DNA from: DATMER01 sp040349255 | GTDB lineage: Bacteria > Acidobacteriota > Thermoanaerobaculia > Multivoradales > UBA5704 | NCBI GenBank assembly: GCA_040349255.1 | Contig: JBEQUE010000206.1 | Span: 1 to 64,000, forward strand | DNA: 64,000 nucleotides | Reading direction: 5' to 3' | Shown here: positions 1-7,011 of the stretch, piece by piece | Numbering within the stretch: position 1 is the first letter of the stretch | Layout: every line of letters begins with the position of its first letter | The notes under the pieces: generated by a model | What the model was told of the DNA's origin: nothing | The model's database searches: none | What the model saw: only the letters and a program-made list of their open reading frames with translations | Translations under genes and position numbers: made by a program

Positions 1-2
1 GC

Positions 3-1064
3 TCGGGCCGCGAGCGGGGTCTGGCCGTGCTCGCGCTGGCGGCGGGAAAGCATCCGGACGCTCTCCGGATCGCGACCGCGGCGCAGGGCTCCCCGGAGAT
101 CGACGTCCGGGCCTACGCAGCGCAGGCCGCGGCCCGGGTCGGCTTCCCGGCGGCCGCGGACCTGGTGGCGAAGCTCGTGGCCGATCCGGCGCCGGCGGTG
201 CGCTCGGCGGCGGCCGACGCGGCGCTCTCCGGCGCCGAGGCGGGGCAGGACAAGGGCGCGGGCGCGGCCGGCGACCTGCTCGGCGACCGCGACCCGGGAG
301 TCCGGGCCACGGTCTTCGGCTGGCTTTCCGAGCACCCGGTCCTCCCTCTCGGCCGTCTCCAGGCCGGGCTCCAGGCCTCGGTCCGCGGCGGCGTCGAAGA
401 GGAGACGATCGCGGCCCTCGAAGCCCTGACCGCGCGGGCCAAGGCCGAGCCGCTGGAGCGCGGCGCGATCGTGGCGCTCCTGGAGCAGGCCGCGGCCGGG
501 AAGGCGGGCAACGGCTGGATCCTGCGCCGGCAGGCGGGCGCGGCCCTGGGCGATCTCGAGCGGCCGGTGCCGTCCCTGGGCGCGATCGAGACCGGCCGGT
601 CGGCGGACCTCTACCGCGACATCGTCGAGCGCACCTGGCCGCCGCGGACCGTCGAGCTGCGGACCTCGAAGGGGCCGATCCGCCTCCGCCTGGCCTGCCG
701 CGAGGCGCCGCTCACCTGCCTCAACTTCCTCCAGCTCGCCGAGCAGGGATATTTCAACGGGCTGATCTTCCACCGCGTGGTGCCCGACTTCGTGGTCCAG
801 GGCGGCGACCCGCGGGGCGACGGCTTCGGCGGGCCGGGCTACGACATCCGCGACGAGATCAACCGGCTGCGCTACAGGCGGGGGACCGTGGGCATGGCGC
901 TCGCCGGGCCGGACACGGGCGGCAGCCAGTTCTTCATCGCCCTTTCCGAGCAGCCGCACCTCGACGGCGGCTACACGGTCTTCGGCCAGGTGGTGGCCGG
1001 CGACGAGATCCTGGACCGGATCGTGCCCGGGGACCGGATCGAAGCGGTCGAAGAGGTACGATAG
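3..1064 (+). CDS. HEAT-like repeat protein with C-terminal cyclophilin peptidyl-prolyl isomerase domain (5' end outside window)
   Basis: The reading frame is open to the left edge, so the N-terminus is missing. A GTG at 27 exists but nothing marks it as the true start. The first ~190 visible residues are alanine-rich helical repeats of HEAT/PBS type. The last ~140 residues form a cyclophilin domain with FHRVVPDFVVQGGDP, GTVGMA, SQFFIALS and LDGGYTVFGQV, which are the core active-site and substrate-groove motifs. Cyclophilins isomerise X-Pro bonds and assist folding. The repeat region probably scaffolds or recruits clients. A thioredoxin-like gene follows after 11 bp, so an extracytoplasmic folding role is plausible. 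No signal peptide can be judged because the 5' end is absent. Confidence 0.85.
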   Translation, partial: SGRERGLAVLALAAGKHPDALRIATAAQGSPEIDVRAYAAQAAARVGFPAAADLVAKLVADPAPAVRSAAADAALSGAEAGQDKGAGAAGDLLGDRDPGVRATVFGWLSEHPVLPLGRLQAGLQASVRGGVEEETIAALEALTARAKAEPLERGAIVALLEQAAAGKAGNGWILRRQAGAALGDLERPVPSLGAIETGRSADLYRDIVERTWPPRTVELRTSKGPIRLRLACREAPLTCLNFLQLAEQGYFNGLIFHRVVPDFVVQGGDPRGDGFGGPGYDIRDEINRLRYRRGTVGMALAGPDTGGSQFFIALSEQPHLDGGYTVFGQVVAGDEILDRIVPGDRIEAVEEVR

Positions 1065-1067
1065 ACT
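1062..1067 (+). promoter_or_regulatory. Putative -10 (TAGACT) for leaderless transcription of the thioredoxin-like gene
   Basis: TAGACT overlaps the TAG stop of the preceding gene and ends 8 nt before the ATG at 1076. No Shine-Dalgarno lies between them. The same hexamer sits at the same distance before several other genes here. This spacing implies a transcript starting at or next to the ATG. Confidence 0.4.
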
Positions 1068-1075
1068 ACGCGATC

Positions 1076-1609
1076 ATGAAATACGCCGTCCTGTCCCTAT
1101 TGCTCGCCATGTCCTCCGTCGCCGTCGCCACGGCTCAGCAGCAGCAGGCTTCCGGCAAGGAGGGAGTGCTCGTGGGAGACGTCACGCGGGAGCAGATCGA
1201 GGAGTCCGTGCCCGACTGGGCGCTGTCCGAGTCCGAGTCCGCGCCGGACCCGGAGGCCTGCCGCGGGCTGGCCGCCGTGGAGCGCGGCGCCGACGTGACC
1301 GTCTTCCTGGGCACCTGGTGCGGCGACAGCCGGCGCGAGGTGCCGCGGCTCTGGAAGGCCCTCGACCTGGCCGGGCCCGCGGTGCCGTTCGAGATCCACT
1401 ACATCGGCGTCGACCGTGACAAGAAGGAGCCGGACGGCCGGACGTCGGGCGACGGCGTGCTCTACGTGCCGACCTTCATCGTGCGCCGCAACGGGCAGGA
1501 GATCGGGCGGATCGTGGAGCATTCGCCGGCCGGCATCGAAAAGGACCTCCTGGCGCTCCTCACCGGGCAGGCCCACGGCCTGATCACCTCCCGCACCGAC
1601 CTGAAATGA
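1076..1609 (+). CDS. Secreted thioredoxin-fold protein
   Basis: This 177-residue protein starts with a clear Sec signal peptide (hydrophobic core LSLLLAMSSVAVA, then a run of Gln). The thioredoxin-like domain contains TVFLGTWCGDSRREVPRLW, so the active-site loop is WCGDS with one cysteine rather than CxxC. A cis-proline segment follows (LYVPTFIV). One-cysteine variants of this kind are known among TlpA-like and thiol-disulfide proteins, and the partner is unknown. The gene lies 11 bp after a cyclophilin-domain gene and overlaps a small membrane protein gene by 4 nt. This fits a small envelope-folding operon. Confidence 0.75.
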   Translation: MKYAVLSLLLAMSSVAVATAQQQQASGKEGVLVGDVTREQIEESVPDWALSESESAPDPEACRGLAAVERGADVTVFLGTWCGDSRREVPRLWKALDLAGPAVPFEIHYIGVDRDKKEPDGRTSGDGVLYVPTFIVRRNGQEIGRIVEHSPAGIEKDLLALLTGQAHGLITSRTDLK

Positions 1610-1776
1610 CGGCCAGCCTCGGCTGGGTGCTCCAGCTCCTCGCGCTGGCCCTGGTGGGCAGCGGCTTCCTGGTCGGCCTGGTCTACAACGAGGTCCGCGC
1701 CGAGCTCGCGATCTGCGCCGTGGGCGGCGGGATGTTCCTCCTCGGCCGCTGGCTCCAGGCCCGGGCCGGCCGCTGA
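1606..1776 (+). CDS. Small membrane protein, 56 aa
   Basis: The ATG overlaps the TGA of the thioredoxin-like gene (ATGA), so translation is probably coupled. The 56-residue product begins MTASLGWVLQLLALALVG and carries two hydrophobic segments, at about residues 5-26 and 33-47. A short turn containing NEVRAE separates them, and the tail is basic (LQARAGR). This looks like a two-helix inner-membrane protein. The family is not recognised. Support comes from the coupling, the clean hydrophobic pattern, and the ECF promoter that begins only 8 nt after its stop. Confidence 0.6.
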   Translation: MTASLGWVLQLLALALVGSGFLVGLVYNEVRAELAICAVGGGMFLLGRWLQARAGR

Positions 1777-1783
1777 CCGCCCC

Positions 1784-1811
1784 TGAAACCTTGGCGAGAT
1801 GCTTGCGTATC
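1784..1811 (+). promoter_or_regulatory. ECF sigma-type promoter (AAC-N16-CGTA)
   Basis: TGAAAC at 1784-1789 and CGTAT at 1806-1810 are separated so that AAC and CGTA lie exactly 16 nt apart. This is the classic extracytoplasmic-function sigma promoter layout. It sits directly before an ECF sigma gene, so autoregulation is likely. A start site near 1817 would exclude the upstream in-frame ATG at 1799 as the translation start. Confidence 0.65.
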
Positions 1812-1837
1812 CACCGGTGACGCGGATGACGCGGGGA

Positions 1838-2410
1838 ATGGAGCAGCCGACCGACGAGGATCTGGTCGCCGCGATCCTGGAAGGGGATCGGGACCGTTTC
1901 GGCGATCTGGTCGACCGCTACCAGGGGCGTCTGGTCAATTACCTGTTCCGGTTGCTGCGCAACGTGGACGACGCGCACGACCTGGCCCAGGAAGTGCTGG
2001 TGAAGGTCTACCAGGTGCTGGATCGCTACGATCCCCAGTACCGGTTCTCCACCTGGCTCTTCCGGGTGGCGCAGAACGCGGCGATCGACCAGATCCGCCG
2101 CCGCCGCCTCAAGGTGGTGTCTCTGCGGCAGGACGACGAGGAAGGAGAAGGGCGCGATTGGGATCTGCCGTCCCCGGAGCGCGGGCCGTACGGCGAGCTG
2201 CGCAACCGGGAGCGGGGGGACGCGATTCAGGAGGCCATCGACTCACTCCCCTGGGAGTACCGCGAGCTGATCCTCCTGAGGCACTTCGGCGAGCTGCCCT
2301 ACGAAGAGATCGCGCAGATGAAGGGAATGCCCCTGGGGACGGTCAAGAACAAGCTCTTCCGGGGCCGCCAGATGTTGAAGGAAAAATTGCAGGAATTCCT
2401 GAGCGACTGA
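1838..2410 (+). CDS. ECF-family RNA polymerase sigma factor
   Basis: The 190-residue protein has the full ECF layout. Region 2 runs from DEDLVAAILEGD through YLFRLLRNVDDAHDLAQEVLVKVYQ and FSTWLFRVAQNAAIDQIRRRR. A linker (RQDDEEGEG) leads to region 4, DSLPWEYRELILLRHFGELPYEEIAQMKGMPLGTVKNKLFRGRQML. I placed the start at the ATG giving MEQPTDEDLV. The more upstream ATG at 1799 lies inside the predicted promoter, and the ATG at 1826 is an alternative. The next gene encodes a zinc-finger anti-sigma factor, the usual partner. Confidence 0.93.
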   Translation: MEQPTDEDLVAAILEGDRDRFGDLVDRYQGRLVNYLFRLLRNVDDAHDLAQEVLVKVYQVLDRYDPQYRFSTWLFRVAQNAAIDQIRRRRLKVVSLRQDDEEGEGRDWDLPSPERGPYGELRNRERGDAIQEAIDSLPWEYRELILLRHFGELPYEEIAQMKGMPLGTVKNKLFRGRQMLKEKLQEFLSD

Positions 2411-2449
2411 GTCCGAAGGGACGATCAAAGGGATCAGTCAGGGGGCGTC

Positions 2450-3052
2450 ATGAACAGGCAGGATCACAGCATCTACAGAGAGTGGATCAACCTGGAGGCC
2501 GACGGCCGGCTGCCGCGCGACGAGCGGGCCCGGCTCGAACAGCACCTCTCCTCCTGCGCCTCCTGCCGGTCCGAGCTCGACAGCCTCCTCTCCCTCGAAG
2601 GCCTGATGATGGAAGCGCGTGTGCCGGTGCGCGGCGGTTTCCGCGCCGACGTGCTCGCCGCGCTGCCGCCGGCGGGCTGGGAGGCGCGCGCGCCGCGCAC
2701 CTGGGGCTTCCCGGTGGCGCTGTGCGCGCTGCTCGCGGTGATCTCCGCGGCCGTGGTGGGCGCCGCGCCGGGCGAGTCCTCGGGCCTGGGCGCGCTCTCG
2801 GCCGTCTTCGGCATGTTCCGGGCCGCGGCCCTGGCCGGCTCCGGCCTGCTCGGCGCCACCTGGAAGGGGTTCGGCCTGGTCTTCGAGGAGATGCTCGCCT
2901 CGCCCATGAGCCTGGGGATGTTCGGCGTCTTCGTGCTCTGCCTCAACATCCTGCTGGTGATGATGATCCGGCGCAGGCGCACCGAGGCTCCGACCGAGGC
3001 GGGCGCCGCCGCATCGAGGACGCCGAGGGGTCTCGACGATTCCCGGCTGTAG
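2450..3052 (+). CDS. Anti-sigma factor with zf-HC2 zinc finger and membrane helices
   Basis: The 200-residue protein begins with a zinc-binding anti-sigma domain holding the H-x3-C-x2-C core HLSSCASC at about residues 33-40. Three hydrophobic segments follow, near residues 80-100, 108-130 and 150-172, and the tail is basic and cytoplasmic. This is a membrane-bound ZAS-type anti-sigma factor, expected to hold the sigma factor encoded 40 bp upstream. Start support is a GGGGGC stretch 4 nt before the ATG. What releases the sigma factor (redox change at the zinc site or proteolysis) cannot be told from sequence. Confidence 0.88.
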   Translation: MNRQDHSIYREWINLEADGRLPRDERARLEQHLSSCASCRSELDSLLSLEGLMMEARVPVRGGFRADVLAALPPAGWEARAPRTWGFPVALCALLAVISAAVVGAAPGESSGLGALSAVFGMFRAAALAGSGLLGATWKGFGLVFEEMLASPMSLGMFGVFVLCLNILLVMMIRRRRTEAPTEAGAAASRTPRGLDDSRL

Positions 3053-3084
3053 CTGAGCCCCTGTTCCAAACGCCTCTCCTGACG

Positions 3085-3090
3085 TAGAGT
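3085..3090 (+). promoter_or_regulatory. Putative -10 (TAGAGT) before the bactofilin-like gene
   Basis: TAGAGT ends 10 nt before the GTG at 3101, with no Shine-Dalgarno between. It matches the recurrent leaderless-type signal of this window. Confidence 0.3.
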
Positions 3091-3100
3091 TCTCCGCACC

Positions 3101-4006
3101 GTGAGCGCGTTCCTGGTGAGCCTGTGGCTGCTCGCCTCCCCGGCTCCTCCCGCCGTCGCCGGGAGGACCGCGGGAGAGGCCGCGTTGCGCCTGGACAAGG
3201 GGAGCATCGCGCGCAACCAGATGGTCGCGGTCGGCAAGGACGTGATCGTCGCCGGCGAGGCCCTGGGCGACGTGGCCGCGCTGGACGGCTCGGCCGAGGT
3301 GACCGGCCGGGTGGACGGCGACGTCGTGGTCCTGGGCGGCGACGCGCGCCTCGGCCCCCAGGCGCAGATCGGCGGCGACGTGTTCGTGCTGGGCGGGATG
3401 GTCCACGCCGATCCCGGCGCCCGCGTGTCGGGCCGCATGGTCTCCTACCCGACGGCCTCCGCCGCGATGGTGACGCTCGTGGAGGGTCCGAGCCTGGGCG
3501 GCGGCTTCGCCTCGCCGCTCGTGGTGGGCGCGAAGCTGGCGCTCCTGGCGGCCTGGGCGGCGCTCCTCCTGCTGCTCTTCGCGGCGAGCGGCCGCCAGCT
3601 CCTGGAGACGGCGGACGGCATCCGCCGCGAGCCGTTCCGCAGCTTCGCGACGGGCCTGACCGGGGTGCTCGCCCTGATCCTGACCGCGCTCTTCTTCAGC
3701 GCCTTCACGGGCGGCCTGGTGGGGGTGCCGCTGCTGGCGCTGGTGGTGCTCCTGGGTCTGATCCTGAAGCTCTGGGGGATGGTGGCGGTGTTCTACGCCG
3801 TCGGCGACTGGCTGGCGCGCCGCCTGCTGCGCCGCCCGCGCCTGCGGCCGCTCAACGCGGCCACCCTGGGCCTGGTGGTCCTGGGCGTCATCAAGTTCCT
3901 GCCCTGGGTGGGCGTCTGGGTCTGGACCGCCGCCACCCTGATCGGCATCGGCGCCGCCCTGTCGACCAAGTTCGGCCGGCAGGAGCCGTGGTTCGAGCTG
4001 GCGTAG
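3101..4006 (+). CDS. Polymer-forming (bactofilin-like) membrane protein
   Basis: The 301-residue protein starts at GTG with a signal-type hydrophobic stretch. It then has several short beta-helical repeats rich in G-D-V (IVAGEALGDVAALDGSAEV, VDGDVVVLGGDARL, IGGDVFVLGGMV), the bactofilin or polymer-forming pattern, at about residues 35-105. From about residue 135 it has four or five membrane helices. It is the third gene of the sigma/anti-sigma cluster, so it is a likely target or structural partner of that envelope response. It is not a canonical cytoplasmic bactofilin, because of the export signal and the membrane half. Confidence 0.7.
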   Translation: MSAFLVSLWLLASPAPPAVAGRTAGEAALRLDKGSIARNQMVAVGKDVIVAGEALGDVAALDGSAEVTGRVDGDVVVLGGDARLGPQAQIGGDVFVLGGMVHADPGARVSGRMVSYPTASAAMVTLVEGPSLGGGFASPLVVGAKLALLAAWAALLLLLFAASGRQLLETADGIRREPFRSFATGLTGVLALILTALFFSAFTGGLVGVPLLALVVLLGLILKLWGMVAVFYAVGDWLARRLLRRPRLRPLNAATLGLVVLGVIKFLPWVGVWVWTAATLIGIGAALSTKFGRQEPWFELA

Positions 4007-4025
4007 GCCACGTTTCACTGGGAGC

Positions 4026-4042
4026 GCCGGCGTCCCGCCGGC
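4026..4042. repeat. Short GC palindrome (GCCGGC-GTCCC-GCCGGC)
   Basis: A perfect 6-bp inverted repeat with a 5-nt loop lies in the 126-bp gap after the bactofilin-like gene. It has the look of a dispersed REP-like element and could act as a weak terminator. No T tract follows. Confidence 0.4.
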
Positions 4043-4132
4043 TCAAACCAGAGGCGAGCGGGGGCTCAGCAGCGGGGCTGGACATCCCATGGGAGAACAC
4101 GGTAGAGTTGCAGGTGCGGGAGGGCATGTCCA

Positions 4133-4432
4133 ATGGCACTGCGAATCGGTACTCAGGTCTGGGTTCCCTGTGAAGTGAAGCCGGGGCCGTTCTCCGACGA
4201 GCGGCTTGTCCGCGTCCTGTCGAATCGTGGCGAGTGGCTCGGCTTCGTTCCCATCCGATTGCTCCGTGAGCCGATCCTGGAGGGCAGCACCTTCATCGGC
4301 GCCCGAATCGTGGCTGTGGCGGGAGAGCGGTTTCAGGCCAGCATTCCTGGAGAGGCCCTGACTCCATCCTTGTTCGAAGGATTCGAAGGAAATGTTGCGA
4401 GGGTGGGGCGACTTGATCCTGTCCAGGCCTGA
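4133..4432 (+). CDS. Hypothetical protein, 99 aa
   Basis: No family is recognised. The product is a small beta-rich protein with no signal peptide or membrane helix. It reads as two repeats of strand-turn segments (VLSNRGEWLGFVPIRLL and GARIVAVAGERFQASIPGEAL). Its 3' end overlaps the dCTP deaminase frame, so the two are probably co-translated. The local base composition is less GC-biased than the neighbours. A TAGAGT lies 28 nt upstream, with a GGGAGGG stretch closer to the start. Confidence 0.45.
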   Translation: MALRIGTQVWVPCEVKPGPFSDERLVRVLSNRGEWLGFVPIRLLREPILEGSTFIGARIVAVAGERFQASIPGEALTPSLFEGFEGNVARVGRLDPVQA

Positions 4433-4973
4433 TCTCCTGCGCTATCTGAAGGAAGGGAAGCTCCGGATCGATCCTCCGCTCACCGAAGACCGCGTCGCCC
4501 AGGTCAGTCTTGATCTCTCCCTCGGGCGCAAGTTTACGACCTTCAAGAAACCTCCAGGCTATCTGCCCGCCATCCATGTCGATCGTTCGCTCTGGACCTC
4601 GGCCGACCTGTGGGAGCACTCCGAGCAGGATGTCTTTCGACTTGTGCCGGGTCAGTTCGTGCTCGCGCAGACGCTTGAGCAGGTCTTCATCCCTTCCGAC
4701 TTGGCAGGCTTCGTCGAGGGGCGCAGCAGTTGGGCTCGCATCGGCGTCACCATCCACGTGACGGCTCCAAAGATCGACCCCGGCTTCCACGCGCCGATCA
4801 CCCTGGAGATGGCCAACTTCGGGCAGGTCCCGGTGGATCTCCGGGCCGGCATCGACCGCCCGGCCCAACTCATCCTGATGCAGATCTCGACGCCTCTCCA
4901 GGAGATCGAGTTGTACGGAACCAGCGGCCAAGGCAGCTTTCAGTCCCAGACGGATCCGATTCCTTATCGATAG
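4413..4973 (+). CDS. dcd: dCTP deaminase
   Basis: The enzyme deaminates dCTP to dUTP for thymidylate synthesis. The 186-residue product shows the family signature EGRSSWARIG and the catalytic segment HVTAPKIDPGFHAPITLEMAN, with the active-site Glu in TLEM. I chose the TTG at 4413, which gives MILSRPDLLRYL, because family members typically begin MILS. A GGTGGGG stretch lies 4 nt before it. An in-frame ATG at 4392 would add seven residues and lengthen the overlap with the preceding gene. The C-terminus ends at about the usual length. Confidence 0.85.
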   Translation: MILSRPDLLRYLKEGKLRIDPPLTEDRVAQVSLDLSLGRKFTTFKKPPGYLPAIHVDRSLWTSADLWEHSEQDVFRLVPGQFVLAQTLEQVFIPSDLAGFVEGRSSWARIGVTIHVTAPKIDPGFHAPITLEMANFGQVPVDLRAGIDRPAQLILMQISTPLQEIELYGTSGQGSFQSQTDPIPYR

Positions 4974-4977
4974 ACTG
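4972..4977 (+). promoter_or_regulatory. Putative -10 (TAGACT) before the DDAH-family gene
   Basis: TAGACT overlaps the stop codon of dcd and ends 5 nt before the ATG at 4983. There is no Shine-Dalgarno. It is the closest-spaced example of the leaderless signal in this window. Confidence 0.35.
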
Positions 4978-4982
4978 CAGGT

Positions 4983-5849
4983 ATGAATTTCGGTTCTCAG
5001 AGCATGATCGACCCGTTGCGGCGGGTCCTGGTGAAGCGTCCGGACGAGGCGTTCGGGAACGCCGATCCGGCGCGCTGGCACTACACCTCCCGTCCGGACC
5101 TGGACGAGGCGCGGCGCGAGCATGACGCGCTGGCCGCGATCCTGACGGAAGCCGGAGCCGAGGTGATCGATCACCCGGAGCCGCAGCCGGACCGCGCGGA
5201 TTCGATCTTCGTCTTCGATCCGGCGCTGGTCACCGACCGCGGCGCCGTGATCCTGCGCATGGGCAAGGAGCTGCGGCGCGGCGAGGAGGCGGCGATGGCG
5301 CGGCGCTTCCGGGAGGTCGGCGTGCCCGTCCTGGGTGAGCTCCAGGCTCCGGCGACCGCGGAGGGGGGCGACCTCCTCTGGCTCGACTCCGGGACGCTCG
5401 CGGTCGGTCAGGGCTTCCGCACGAACGCCGAGGGTCTCCGGCAGCTGCGCGGGATCCTGGCCGGAATCGACGTGCTGCCGGTCGAGCTGCCGTACTTCAC
5501 CGGTCCCGAGGCCTGCCTCCATCTCCTGTCGCTGATCAGCGTCGTGGACCGCGACCTGGCAGTGGTCTATCCGCCTCTCCTGCCGGTCTCCTTCTGGACG
5601 CTCCTCCGGGACCGCGGCTTCCGGCTGGTCGAGGTGCCGGAGGAGGAGTTCCCCACCATGGGGCCGAACGTGCTGGCGCTCGCGCCCGGCCGGTGCCTGA
5701 TGCTCGAAGGCAACCCCGAGACCCGGCGCCGCCTGGAGCGGGCGGGCTGCGAGGTGACGACCTACCGCGGCCGGGAGATCTCCTTCAAGGCCGAGGGCGG
5801 TCCCACCTGCCTCACGCGCCCGGTCTGGCGGTCGCCCGGGGAGCCGTGA
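4983..5849 (+). CDS. Dimethylarginine dimethylaminohydrolase / amidinotransferase family hydrolase
   Basis: The 288-residue protein belongs to the guanidino-group-modifying superfamily. Visible landmarks are the substrate segment ATAEGGDLLWLDSGTLAVG, a catalytic His region (TGPEACLHLLSLIS), and a C-terminal Cys in GGPTCLTRPVW, which is the expected nucleophile position. Members hydrolyse methylarginines, arginine or related guanidines. DDAH-type (citrulline plus dimethylamine) is the best guess from length and motif order, but substrate cannot be fixed. It starts a few bases after dcd with its own -10-like element. A 21-bp repeat array begins 16 bp after its stop. Confidence 0.78.
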   Translation: MNFGSQSMIDPLRRVLVKRPDEAFGNADPARWHYTSRPDLDEARREHDALAAILTEAGAEVIDHPEPQPDRADSIFVFDPALVTDRGAVILRMGKELRRGEEAAMARRFREVGVPVLGELQAPATAEGGDLLWLDSGTLAVGQGFRTNAEGLRQLRGILAGIDVLPVELPYFTGPEACLHLLSLISVVDRDLAVVYPPLLPVSFWTLLRDRGFRLVEVPEEEFPTMGPNVLALAPGRCLMLEGNPETRRRLERAGCEVTTYRGREISFKAEGGPTCLTRPVWRSPGEP

Positions 5850-5864
5850 CCAGCCCCCGGTCCC

Positions 5865-6112
5865 GTGTTTGCGGCTGACGGGAACGAGGTCCCGGCGGCT
5901 GCGCACGGGGTCCCGGCGCGCGGGAACGCGTTCCCGCGCGCCGGGACCAGGATCTCCGCGGCTGCGCTCGTGTTCTCGCGCCGTGCGCCCGCGTTCCCGG
6001 CTGCCGCGCACGGGTTTGCGGCCCATGAGAACGGGTTTGCGGCCGCGGAGACCCGGTGCCCGCCGGCCGGGACCCTGTGCCCGGCCGCGGAGAACGCGTG
6101 CGCGGCGGACGG
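5865..6112. repeat. Degenerate 21-bp tandem repeat array, about 12 units
   Basis: The gap between two convergent genes is filled by units of exactly 21 bp, phased at 5865, 5886, 5907, 5928, 5949, 5970, 5991, 6012, 6033, 6054, 6075 and 6096. Typical units read GNGTTCCCGGCCGCGGGAAC plus one base, so many are near-palindromes with arms GTTCCCG/CGGGAAC. Units differ at many positions, and the best conserved are the outer GTNCCCG and GAAC/GACC. No spacers, Cas genes or mobile-element ends are visible. Translated frames give heptapeptide repeats, but without an initiation signal I do not call a gene. Confidence 0.8.
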
Positions 6113-6937
6113 TCAGCGGTCGTCGCCGGAGGCGGTGGACTCGGCCTTGCGTTGCCAGTCCGCGGCGGCGTGGACGTCTCCCTTGCGGTGGGCCAGGACC
6201 AGGAGCTGGTGGTAGGTCGCCGCGAGGCGGACGCGCGCCCAGTCGCTTCCGGACCGCTCCAGCCTCTCGCGGAGGAGGTGGTAGCGCGCCTCGGCTTCGT
6301 CCAGGGCGCCGGAGCGCTGGAGGCGGCCGGCCTCCGCGCCGACCAGGAAGAACCACAGCGCTCCGGCCTCGGAATCGAGCTCCGGCTCGCCCACGGCCTG
6401 AAGCCCGCGCGCCGTCCAGGCCTGGGCTTCGGGAGAGCCGGTGCGCGTCCAGTACGCGTTGAGCGGCTCCAGGAGCGACAGCGCCTCGCCGAACATCCGG
6501 CGGTCCAGGGCCCGGGCCGCCGCGGCGCCCAGGGCTCCGGCCTCCAGCTCCAGCACCTCCAGGGCGATCTCGTCGTCCTCCTCGCCGAGCTGGTCGCCGA
6601 GCCACTCCCCGACCACCGCCCAGGCGCGCAGGACCGCGGCCTGCGCGACCTCCTGTTCGTATTCGAACGCGCCGCGAGCCCGCTCGCGCCAGAATTCCAG
6701 CAGGACCGCGGCCAGGCCGGGCTCCATCCGATAGATCGACTCCAGGGCCGGAGAGAGGAGACCCACCCCGGCGGCGGCCTCCAGGGTCTCCTCCCAGTCC
6801 TCCCGCGCGAGGCCGGTCGCCTCCTCCAGCCCGGCGAGCACGTTCAGGTCGACGATCCCGGCCTCGAAGAGCGCCAGGGCAGCGAGCCGGTCCCGGTGCT
6901 CGCGCGGAAGCTGGAAAAGGGCGTCGCGGAGGCTCAT
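6113..6937 (-). CDS. Helical-repeat (TPR-like) protein of unknown function
   Basis: The 274-residue protein is almost all alpha-helical and very acidic, with Ala/Leu/Glu-rich repeat units resembling degenerate TPRs in the C-terminal half (AEARYHLLRERLERSGSDWARVRLAATYHQLLVLAHRKGD). The N-terminal ~80 residues resemble a small helical adaptor (LREHRDRLAALALFEAGIVDLNVLAGLEEATGL), like the segments after NB-ARC or LuxR-type ATPase cores. No ATPase is present. It has no signal peptide. It is transcribed away from the neighbouring dehydrogenase gene, from a -10-like TAAAAT 7 nt before its ATG. Confidence 0.6.
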   Translation of the reverse strand: MSLRDALFQLPREHRDRLAALALFEAGIVDLNVLAGLEEATGLAREDWEETLEAAAGVGLLSPALESIYRMEPGLAAVLLEFWRERARGAFEYEQEVAQAAVLRAWAVVGEWLGDQLGEEDDEIALEVLELEAGALGAAAARALDRRMFGEALSLLEPLNAYWTRTGSPEAQAWTARGLQAVGEPELDSEAGALWFFLVGAEAGRLQRSGALDEAEARYHLLRERLERSGSDWARVRLAATYHQLLVLAHRKGDVHAAADWQRKAESTASGDDR

Positions 6938-6944
6938 GGCGGCG

Positions 6945-6950
6945 ATTTTA
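6945..6950 (-). promoter_or_regulatory. Putative -10 (TAAAAT) for the minus-strand helical-repeat gene
   Basis: On the minus strand TAAAAT ends 7 nt before the ATG, with only CGCCGCC between. This is leaderless-type spacing. Confidence 0.35.
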
Positions 6951-7011
6951 CCCGTGATATCTTCGGATTGCGGACGTGATTCGTCTCACGCGGGGAAAGG
7001 GAATCGATCGA

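Noticed and set aside
1799..1837. Upstream ATG at 1799 as start of the ECF sigma factor
   Set aside because: It lies inside the AAC-N16-CGTA promoter, upstream of the expected transcript start.
5865..6215. 116-codon plus-strand frame made of 7-residue repeats (FPAAAHG-like)
   Set aside because: The repeats follow from the 21-bp array, there is no ribosome-binding site, and the frame runs into the antisense of the TPR-like gene.
4293..6605. 770-codon minus-strand frame across dcd, the DDAH-family gene and the 21-bp array
   Set aside because: It is a shadow of the plus-strand genes. The heptapeptide repeats inside it come only from the 21-bp DNA period.
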